Origin: an uncultured Opitutia bacterium
GTDB lineage: Bacteria > Verrucomicrobiota > Verrucomicrobiia > Opitutales > UBA953
Direction of reading: 5' to 3'
Length of the DNA: 7,635 nucleotides
Assembly (NCBI GenBank): GCA_903921665.1
Contig: CAIXQT010000041.1
Coordinates: 1-7,635, forward strand
Shown piece after piece: positions 1 to 7,635 of the stretch. The translations under genes and the position numbers were made by a program. Under the pieces are notes generated by a model, which ran no database searches, was not told the origin of the DNA, and saw nothing but the letters and a program-made list of their open reading frames with translations. Numbering within the stretch: position 1 is the stretch's first letter; every line of letters starts with the position of its first letter.

Positions 1-1375
1 CTTTGAGGGCCGGCAGAACATCGTCCATGGCGAGGCGGACGGCGCGGACGAGGTGCTTCACTTCGTCGGCCTGGATGGAGATCGGCGGGACAAAGAGGAT
101 CGAGTCGCCCAGCGGACGGATGACGAGACCGTGGCGACGCGCGGCCAAGGCGACGCGATAACCCGCACGGGTATCGGTCGGCCAGTGATCGGCGGCGACC
201 GGCTTGAACTCGACGGAGCCCGTGAGGCCAAACTGACGGAACGTGCGCACATGGGCGTGGCCAGCGAAGGCGGCTTCCATCTCGCGACCGAGGAGCGCCA
301 CGCGCTCGGCTACCTGACCCGAAGCCAGCATCGGCTTCAGCTTGCGCAACGACTCGCGGGCGACCGCACATCCGAGCGGGTTACCCGAGAAGGTATGGCC
401 ATGGAAGAACGTCTTCCCTTCGGAGAACGCACCGAGAAAGGCCTCGTAGATCTTTTCAGACGTCAGCGTGGCGGCCAGCGGCAGGTAGCCGGCGGCGAGG
501 CCTTTAGCCAGGCACAGAAAATCCGGGACGACGCCTTCGGTCTCGGCGGCGGTGAGCGCGCCCAGACGGCCGAAGCCCGTGAAGACCTCGTCGAGAATCA
601 GGTGCACGCCGTGTTGGCGGCAAAGGGCGGCGACGGCCTTCACGAAGCCCGCAGGCTGCTGAACCATGCCAGCGGCGCCCTGTACGCGCGGCTCGAGAAT
701 CAGGCAGGCGGTCGTGGCGGCATCGCGCTCGAGAATGGCCTTCAGCGCGGCCAGCGAAGCGGAGGCGTCGGAGCGGGCGACCTTGCCGGCACATTCGACA
801 TGGACCGGGGCCGGGAAAGTCTGCGCGGCGAAGAGCCAGGGATTGAAGCGACGGTGGAACTCGGATCGTTCGCCGACGGCCATCGTGCCAAAGGTGTCGC
901 CGTGGTAGGCGCCTTCCATCGAGATGACGCCGCGCTTGGCTTCCTGGCCGACGAGCTGCCAATACTGGAACGAAAGCTTCAGGGCGACCTCGATGGCATT
1001 GCTACCGTTATCGGAGTAGAAGCAGCGCGGCAGCGCGCCATTCGTCAGCCCGGAGAGGTCTTCGGCCAGCTCCGTCGCAATCGGGTGGTTCAGGCCGAGG
1101 AGCGTCACGTGGGCGATCTTCTCGGACTGCTCGCGCAGGGCGCGGTTCAGGTCGGGGTCGTTGTGGCCATGGACGTTCGTCCACACCGAGGCATTGCCGT
1201 CGAGGTAGCGCTGCCCTTCCCCGTCGATCAGCCAGCTGCCTTCGCCTCGGACAAGATGCAGACGGGGGTTGTCCTGATACTCCCGCATCTGGGTAAACGG
1301 ATGCCACCCGTAGCGCCGGTCGGCGGCATCGAGGGCGTCCGTGGCGGACGAGGCAGCTGCGGGGGCAGTCGGCAC
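1..1375 (-). CDS. bioA: Adenosylmethionine-8-amino-7-oxononanoate aminotransferase (3' end beyond window)
   Basis: Cytoplasmic PLP enzyme of biotin synthesis, converting 7-keto-8-aminopelargonate to 7,8-diaminopelargonate; the classical amino donor is S-adenosylmethionine (some relatives use lysine, not distinguishable here). My translation gives 458 codons open at the left edge; the family is usually about 420-450 residues, so only the last codon(s) and stop are missing. Visible class III aminotransferase motifs: WHPFTQM (24-30), GSNAIEVALK (124-133, PLP phosphate region), YHGDTFGTM (157-165), EPRVQGAAGM, DEVFTGFGR with Asp262 for the PLP ring nitrogen, CLAKGLAAGY with catalytic Lys291, HGHTFSGNP (325-333), and RPLGDSILFVPP (from about 420) with the substrate-binding Arg. 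An in-frame TAG lies at 1385-1387, so the start must be downstream; the only reasonable start is GTG at 1373-1375, because the first ATG falls inside the conserved WHPFTQM. No convincing Shine-Dalgarno is visible. A BirA-like operator sits 28 bp upstream. Confidence 0.96.
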   Translation of the reverse strand, partial: MPTAPAAASSATDALDAADRRYGWHPFTQMREYQDNPRLHLVRGEGSWLIDGEGQRYLDGNASVWTNVHGHNDPDLNRALREQSEKIAHVTLLGLNHPIATELAEDLSGLTNGALPRCFYSDNGSNAIEVALKLSFQYWQLVGQEAKRGVISMEGAYHGDTFGTMAVGERSEFHRRFNPWLFAAQTFPAPVHVECAGKVARSDASASLAALKAILERDAATTACLILEPRVQGAAGMVQQPAGFVKAVAALCRQHGVHLILDEVFTGFGRLGALTAAETEGVVPDFLCLAKGLAAGYLPLAATLTSEKIYEAFLGAFSEGKTFFHGHTFSGNPLGCAVARESLRKLKPMLASGQVAERVALLGREMEAAFAGHAHVRTFRQFGLTGSVEFKPVAADHWPTDTRAGYRVALAARRHGLVIRPLGDSILFVPPISIQADEVKHLVRAVRLAMDDVLPALK

Positions 1376-1403
1376 ACCCCAGTTCTAGGGTGCCTTGGGG
1401 GCA

Positions 1404-1435
1404 TTGTTAAGCCCGAAGTGTGGCTAGGTTTACAA
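1404..1435 (-). promoter_or_regulatory. Candidate BirA (biotin repressor) operator of bioA
   Basis: On the plus strand the site reads TTGTTAAGC, 14 bases, GGTTTACAA. The known bacterial BirA operator is a dyad of the form TTGTWAACC, about 14-16 bases, GGTTWACAA. The right arm matches perfectly and the left arm at eight of nine positions. The site ends 28 bp before the bioA GTG start, where promoter and operator usually overlap in biotin operons. BirA carrying biotinyl-5'-AMP would repress bioA, and any biotin genes downstream of it off-window, when biotin is plentiful. This predicts that the organism's BirA has an N-terminal winged-helix DNA-binding domain. Nothing reads rightward from this site, so its target is bioA. 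Confidence 0.8.
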
Positions 1436-1442
1436 TCAGCCT

Positions 1443-1484
1443 AGCGGATGGGTGCCAGCGGTTGGCGGCTAGCGGTTAGCGGTT
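1443..1484. repeat. Six degenerate 7-bp tandem repeats
   Basis: Read in steps of seven, the bases are agcggat, gggtgcc, agcggtt, ggcggct, agcggtt, agcggtt. Three units are identical and two others differ at two positions; the second is strongly diverged. On the minus strand the unit is AACCGCT. Related seven-base steps with an ACCGG core occur in the neighbouring palindrome (1510-1523 and 1559-1572), suggesting a common local repeat family. The block lies directly upstream of the bioA operator; a role in bioA expression is possible but not shown. Confidence 0.65.
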
Positions 1485-1500
1485 GGAAATCCCAAGAACT

Positions 1501-1580
1501 CAAAGGGGGACCGGAAACCGGGAAGTATGCTACGGGCATCAAGACCCCCAGCCAATCATCCGGTCTCCGGTTTCCCTTTG
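1501..1580. repeat. 80-bp imperfect palindrome with 22-base arms
   Basis: Positions 1501-1522 pair with 1559-1580, leaving a 36-base loop. Base by base, 18 of 22 positions are Watson-Crick, three (1508, 1509, 1522) are G-T pairs, and one (1516 with 1565) is mismatched. The ends are CAAAGGG and CCCTTTG. The G-T pairs would be stable only in plus-strand RNA; in minus-strand RNA they become A-C mismatches. No U-tract follows on either strand, so it is a poor intrinsic terminator. No clear target-site duplication flanks it and it encodes nothing, so it may be a small non-autonomous element, a decayed one, or a structured RNA. Confidence 0.6.
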
Positions 1581-1625
1581 TGTTTAAAGTTCCCGCCACC
1601 TGAAACTTAGCTCTCACTTTTGCAA

Positions 1626-1689
1626 CGAGGTCAGCACGCGGTGCGCCCCTACCTCGATACACGCGGATGCGATGTCATCGCATCCCTAC
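1626..1689 (-). repeat. Two REP-like units, GTAGGG followed by a palindrome, in direct orientation
   Basis: On the minus strand GTAGGG occurs at 1689-1684 and again at 1652-1647, a 37-base period, each followed by an inverted repeat. The first is a near-perfect palindrome with arms 1665-1674 and 1676-1685 around one central base (as RNA, an 8-bp stem with a 5-base loop). The second is a two-part hairpin: outer stem 1626-1631 with 1651-1656 (CGAGGT/ACCTCG) and inner stem GCAC 1634-1637 with GTGC 1641-1644. A GTAG-type tetranucleotide at the foot of a palindrome is the hallmark of REP elements mobilised by RAYT transposases. The hairpin sequences differ, so assignment to one family is tentative. 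Confidence 0.5.
1665..1685 (-). terminator. Hairpin just after the SGNH hydrolase stop
   Basis: The stem GGATGCGA/TCGCATCC with a 5-base loop begins 6 bases after the TGA of the hydrolase gene. It would end or protect the 3' end of that mRNA. There is no U-run after it, so a rho-independent terminator is not supported; processing or 3' stabilisation, as known for REP hairpins, fits equally well. Confidence 0.35.
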
Positions 1690-1691
1690 CC

Positions 1692-2957
1692 TCACTTCAG
1701 CTTCAGGGCTTCGTTCGTCTTCGCGACGATCGCGTCGGCAATCATCTTATAGGCGGGGCCAGACCAATGGTATTCGTCTCCGGCGGCCAGGTCCAGGCGG
1801 GCGGCGAGCGGTGTGTACATATCGATGACCTCAACGCCCTCTTCCTTCATGACCTGCTCGGCGAGGCGGTTGATGCGCAGGACCACAGGATTCTTGTCGC
1901 CCAAGGCCGTGACCGGCTTGCCGGGCTCGGTGCGGCGGGCGGTGTGCGGGGTCGTGGCGATCCAGTAAAGCTTGGCCTTGGGCGCACCAGTCTTGAAGCC
2001 GCGCACGATAGCCCGCGTGGTATCGACGATCTGCTGGTCCGTGGCTTTTTCCGGCGTCCACGAGAGAGAGTGCAGGCCGTTATTGAAAAAGATCAGATCG
2101 AAGTCGGCCACGGCCGCGCCCTGCTTGATGAGTCCGTCGACCTTCGTATCGAGCCCGCCGACGAAGCCGCTCCAATGGTAGGCATAGACCTTGCCTTCAA
2201 GCGCCGGCAACAGATGCCCGCGATAGCCGCCCGAGATCGAGTCCCCGTAGAAGAGTAGCTTGGGGCGCTTAGCGTCGACGACCGTGGGCGCATCGACCAT
2301 CCAGCTCTTTCCGGCGATTGCGCCGCGCGGCTCCGCAGTCTCCTTCTCCCTGGGCGACTTATAGGTAAAGTCGGCGCCATAGACCTTGAGTGACGTGATC
2401 TTCGCCGACGGGAAAGGCTTTTCGCGCGGGAGGAGTTTCTTGCCCACCCACATCGGTTCGTCGTTCGGCAAAAGCAGGACGAAATACTGGCCGGTCGGGT
2501 ATTCGTTCAGGTAGTACGTCGGACTACCCTTCCGGACCGCGACCGTGAAAGCATAAGGCTTGTTCGGCTCGAGCTTGAGGCGCTTATCACCGATGTGCAT
2601 GCCGTTGATGATCGGACGGTGGGCCTGGATGCTCGGGAAATTGAGGAACGTGAGCCCGAGTCCCGTATCCTCGCCGTCTTTCTGCTGCTTGAGCAGCACA
2701 TGCATCGTCGTGCCATCGGTGAGCTCCGGGAAGGTGACCGTGACCTGCACGGTGAAGTTCTTCTGGTCCGGGAAAGCCGAGGGCGGGACGCCGAAGTAAT
2801 TATCCCCGCCGACCGTCACGCTGCCGTCCGCCGCCTGGACGGCGCCATGGTTGAGAGCCGCGGGGATCTTGTCCTTCACCAAGTCCCAGAGCGGCGCCTG
2901 CGCCGAAAGCGACACCGACAGACCAAGGAGTGACAGGGCAGAAAGCAGTCTTTTCAT
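1692..2957 (-). CDS. Exported SGNH/GDSL-type hydrolase, probable carbohydrate esterase
   Basis: A 421-residue protein with a Sec signal peptide: MKR, a hydrophobic core through about residue 18, and a likely cleavage near SAQA-P at 21/22. Residues about 22-200 carry strand-rich sequence reminiscent of a beta-sandwich (LamG/concanavalin-like) module; I do not recognise the exact family. Residues about 232-420 are an SGNH hydrolase: block I LLFYGDSISGGY with nucleophile Ser240; block II within SGFVGG (263-268); block III as NNGLHSL (292-298), a variant of the GLHDL type rather than GxND; and block V DEYHWSGPAY with Asp394 and His397 completing the triad. Such enzymes remove acyl, often acetyl, groups from sugars or lipids outside the cytoplasm; the true substrate cannot be read here. 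The start is the only one giving a complete signal peptide; no Shine-Dalgarno is visible. A terminator separates it from the upstream Dabb gene, so it likely has its own promoter in 2958-3014. Confidence 0.88.
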   Translation of the reverse strand: MKRLLSALSLLGLSVSLSAQAPLWDLVKDKIPAALNHGAVQAADGSVTVGGDNYFGVPPSAFPDQKNFTVQVTVTFPELTDGTTMHVLLKQQKDGEDTGLGLTFLNFPSIQAHRPIINGMHIGDKRLKLEPNKPYAFTVAVRKGSPTYYLNEYPTGQYFVLLLPNDEPMWVGKKLLPREKPFPSAKITSLKVYGADFTYKSPREKETAEPRGAIAGKSWMVDAPTVVDAKRPKLLFYGDSISGGYRGHLLPALEGKVYAYHWSGFVGGLDTKVDGLIKQGAAVADFDLIFFNNGLHSLSWTPEKATDQQIVDTTRAIVRGFKTGAPKAKLYWIATTPHTARRTEPGKPVTALGDKNPVVLRINRLAEQVMKEEGVEVIDMYTPLAARLDLAAGDEYHWSGPAYKMIADAIVAKTNEALKLK

Positions 2958-3014
2958 GACGCTGATACAAAGCCCGTGCTGACCCCTGTCGAACCCAACC
3001 TGAAACCAGGGCGC

Positions 3015-3039
3015 AAAAAAGGCGCCGGGGGCGGCGCCT
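3015..3039 (-). terminator. Intrinsic terminator of the Dabb gene
   Basis: On the minus strand a 7-bp stem, AGGCGCC (3039-3033) with GGCGCCT (3026-3020) and a 6-base loop, is followed by six T residues (3020-3015, the first being shared with the stem end). It starts 23 bases after the Dabb stop codon. GC-rich stem plus U-tract is the standard rho-independent form, and it isolates the Dabb transcript from the hydrolase gene downstream. Confidence 0.88.
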
Positions 3040-3062
3040 GATTCGTCGATGTGCCGTAAGGC

Positions 3063-3362
3063 TTATTCGAAGTCGTAGATCTTGACGGAATCCCAGTAAG
3101 CCTTGCAGTCGGCGATGAAGGCCTGGTGGATCGGGTCGATCTGGTAGGCGTCATGGTCGGCGTGGTTCTTGAAGACGAAGAACTCGGCGAAGTCGTAGGA
3201 GGTGTCGATGATCGGACGGACGGCGTGGGTGCTGGGGATACCGACGTAGCCGCTGTGGATGCTCTTGATGGCGAGCAAGCCGCGGAGCTTGGTCTCGAAT
3301 TCCGCGCGCTGGGCGGCGGTGATGTCCTTTTTCAGGTAGAAGAAGACGATGTGATGGAACAT
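3063..3362 (-). CDS. Dabb-domain (stress-responsive alpha/beta barrel) protein
   Basis: A 99-residue cytoplasmic protein that is essentially one Dabb domain, a dimeric ferredoxin-like barrel. It opens with MFHHIVFFYLKK, the typical first strand (most relatives begin M-x-H-x-V-x-F-x-x-K), followed by a helix (TAAQRAEFETKLRGLL), a VGIPSTH turn, the strand and helix of FAEFFVFKNHADHDAYQIDP, HQAF, and a terminal strand VKIYDFE. The frame remains open upstream to 3545, but that extension has no domain character and would overlap the divergent rsmG gene; ATG at 3360-3362 gives the usual family length. No Shine-Dalgarno is evident. Members are annotated as stress-induced or of unknown function; some relatives are small enzymes or oxygenase-like, and no reaction can be assigned here. 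It is a single-gene unit ending at the terminator at 3015-3039. Confidence 0.9.
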   Translation of the reverse strand: MFHHIVFFYLKKDITAAQRAEFETKLRGLLAIKSIHSGYVGIPSTHAVRPIIDTSYDFAEFFVFKNHADHDAYQIDPIHQAFIADCKAYWDSVKIYDFE

Positions 3363-3467
3363 AGGACGGCAAGGCTTGGCCAAGTCCCGGCCGAAGGAAA
3401 CAGCAAAGTGCGCCGGCCAAAGGCGTCCTTGCCTCAGGCGGACCGCGGGACACGCTGGCGGCCTCGC
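3363..3467. promoter_or_regulatory. Divergent promoter region between the Dabb gene and rsmG
   Basis: This 105-bp gap must carry the promoters of two genes reading away from each other. No clear -35/-10 pairs are visible in either direction. It contains one perfect 10-bp palindrome, CTTGGCCAAG at 3375-3384, 13-22 bp before the Dabb start, and a 7-bp inverted pair GGCAAGG (3368-3374) with CCTTGCC (3427-3433). Either could be an operator, but both are short enough to occur by chance in GC-rich DNA. Confidence 0.35.
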
Positions 3468-4142
3468 ATGCAGTCCCTCGTTCCCCTCTTTCCGGAAGTC
3501 ACGCCCGCCCAATGGGAGCAGCTGACCGCCATGGCCGCGCTCCACCGCGAATGGAACGAGAAGATCAACCTGGTCTCACGCAAGGATATCGAGCACCTCG
3601 AACGCCACCACTACGCCCCGTGCGTCGCGGCGGTGAAGTTCCTCAAGCTCATGGACGGCTGCCGCGTCATGGACGTCGGCACGGGCGGCGGTTTCCCCGG
3701 ACTCATCCTCGCCATCCTCTACCCCAAGGCCCGCTTCACGCTCGTCGATTCGGTCGGCAAGAAGATCACCGTCGTCACCGACATCGCCGAGCGCCTCGGC
3801 CTCAAGAACGTCGACGTCAAGAACGCCCGCGCCGAGACGATGAACCACGAGCATGATTTCGTCACCGGCCGCGCCGTGGCGGACCTCCGCACGTTCGTCC
3901 ACAACACCCGCCAGCTCCTCTGCAAGGGCGCGAAGCATTCCCTGCCCAACGGCATCCTCTACTGGCAGGGCGGCGATCCCGCCGAAGAGGCCGCGAAGTC
4001 CAACCTGAACCCCGTGTTCAGCTTCGAACTCCGCCCCCTGCTCTGGAACGACGAGAAGTTCGAAGGGAAGCGGATCGTGCTCTACCGCAGCCAAGACCTC
4101 CTGCGCTGCAAGAAGCCGGACCTCCCCGGGATGACACAATAG
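3468..4142 (+). CDS. rsmG: 16S rRNA (guanine-N7) methyltransferase RsmG (GidB)
   Basis: A 224-residue SAM-dependent methyltransferase that adds the N7 methyl to a guanine in the 530 loop of 16S rRNA (G527 in E. coli); loss gives low-level streptomycin resistance in several bacteria. The N-terminal helix has the family signature EWNEKINLVSRKD (28-40). The Rossmann motif I is VMDVGTGGGFPGLILA (67-82), binding SAM; LVDSVGKK (92-99) is motif II; NARAE (119-123) and GRAVADL (134-140) match the downstream RsmG blocks. Length is slightly above the usual ~205-215, with a short polar C-terminal tail. ATG at 3468 is chosen because the conserved domain starts about 20 residues later; the frame is open further upstream, but that sequence overlaps the divergent gene antisense and lacks homology features. 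It lies 49 bp upstream of metH on the same strand and is probably co-transcribed with it. The mnmG/parAB neighbourhood common for rsmG is not seen here. Confidence 0.94.
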   Translation: MQSLVPLFPEVTPAQWEQLTAMAALHREWNEKINLVSRKDIEHLERHHYAPCVAAVKFLKLMDGCRVMDVGTGGGFPGLILAILYPKARFTLVDSVGKKITVVTDIAERLGLKNVDVKNARAETMNHEHDFVTGRAVADLRTFVHNTRQLLCKGAKHSLPNGILYWQGGDPAEEAAKSNLNPVFSFELRPLLWNDEKFEGKRIVLYRSQDLLRCKKPDLPGMTQ

Positions 4143-4146
4143 GCCT

Positions 4147-4190
4147 GCCCTGTGCCTTGACCCGTGGACGGCAACCCGCAGGGTAAAGGC
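4147..4190 (+). promoter_or_regulatory. Candidate H-type pseudoknot in the metH leader
   Basis: Two helices interleave across the rsmG-metH gap. Helix A pairs GCCCTG (4147-4152) with CAGGGT (4179-4184, closing G-U) and can extend by U4153-G4178 and G4154-C4177. Helix B pairs GCCTT (4154-4158) with AAGGC (4186-4190). Because the order is A, B, A', B', both together form a pseudoknot; the 5-bp cores do not compete. The 3' halves contain AGGG (8 bases before the metH ATG) and AAAGG, the only ribosome-binding candidates, so folding would hide them. A 3-bp stem CCG/CGG with a UGGA loop (4162-4171) fits in between. I cannot match it to a known riboswitch class (SAM-II, SAH and cobalamin were considered). 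Short helices in GC-rich DNA can be coincidental. Confidence 0.4.
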
Positions 4191-4191
4191 G

Positions 4192-7635
<3,444 letters not shown>

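Larger units (their letters stand above)
1376..1691. other. Intergenic region between bioA and the SGNH hydrolase gene
   Basis: A 316-bp stretch with no credible gene. From the bioA side it holds a short leader, a BirA-type operator (1404-1435), 7-bp repeats (1443-1484), an 80-bp imperfect palindrome (1501-1580), and two REP-like hairpins (1626-1689) next to the stop of the hydrolase gene. It is more AT-rich in places (around 1577-1625) than the flanking genes. The bioA promoter must lie here, reading on the minus strand, but no hexamer pair is convincing: TTGTAA at 1435-1430 resembles a -35 box, yet the nearest -10-like AACAAT is about 21 bp away, too far for a normal spacer. Confidence 0.7.

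Noticed and set aside
53..1444. 463-codon open frame on the plus strand opposite bioA
   Set aside because: The opposite strand encodes a full set of BioA motifs over the same bases. The frame has low-complexity Arg/Gly/Ala-rich sequence typical of an antisense shadow in GC-rich DNA.
1501..1580. Intrinsic terminator for one of the flanking genes
   Set aside because: The loop is 36 bases and no U-run follows the stem on either strand.
1441..1662. 73-codon minus-strand frame in the bioA-hydrolase gap
   Set aside because: It is made almost entirely of the 7-bp repeats, the palindrome and part of the REP-like hairpin, and has no recognisable domain or ribosome-binding site.
3126..3467. N-terminal extension of RsmG
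   Set aside because: The frame is open but runs antisense through the Dabb gene and matches no part of the RsmG fold; ATG 3468 gives the normal family layout.
3363..3545. N-terminal extension of the Dabb protein to an upstream ATG at 3545
   Set aside because: The extension overlaps the rsmG start antisense, has no domain features, and would give a protein of 160 residues against the usual ~100.
4143..4191. Cobalamin or SAM-I riboswitch before metH
   Set aside because: The gap is 49 bases, far shorter than either aptamer, and the B12-box sequence is absent. Only a small pseudoknot would fit.

Overview
The window is GC-rich bacterial DNA. Codons end strongly in G or C, which produces long meaningless open frames opposite the real genes. 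Five protein genes can be supported, mostly housekeeping or metabolic. Taxonomy cannot be fixed from sequence alone. Weak or absent Shine-Dalgarno motifs before most genes, an exported GDSL-like esterase, and intergenic DNA built from short-period repeats make me think of Verrucomicrobiota (Opitutae-like), but that is an impression with low confidence.

Left part, minus strand: bioA (biotin synthesis aminotransferase) is nearly complete, with its last codon(s) and stop beyond the left edge. It is preceded by a close match to the BirA biotin-repressor operator. The 316-bp gap between bioA and the next gene holds this operator, a block of 7-bp repeats, an 80-bp imperfect palindrome and two hairpins each preceded by GTAGGG (REP-like). 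No credible gene lies in that gap.

Middle, minus strand: an exported SGNH/GDSL-type hydrolase (1692-2957) and a small Dabb-domain protein (3063-3362). They are separated by a clear intrinsic terminator (3015-3039), so they are probably independent transcription units.

Right part, plus strand: rsmG (16S rRNA m7G methyltransferase) starts divergently from the Dabb gene and is followed after 49 bp by metH (cobalamin-dependent methionine synthase), which runs off the right edge at its reactivation domain. The short rsmG-metH gap can fold as an H-type pseudoknot that would bury the purine-rich ribosome-binding region of metH, a candidate cis-regulatory RNA.

Functional links: bioA uses S-adenosylmethionine in most lineages, RsmG consumes it, and MetH regenerates methionine, its precursor. 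I regard this as a loose metabolic theme, not evidence of a dedicated system. I found no mobile element with a transposase, CRISPR array, tRNA or rRNA. The most interesting material is in the non-coding gaps.
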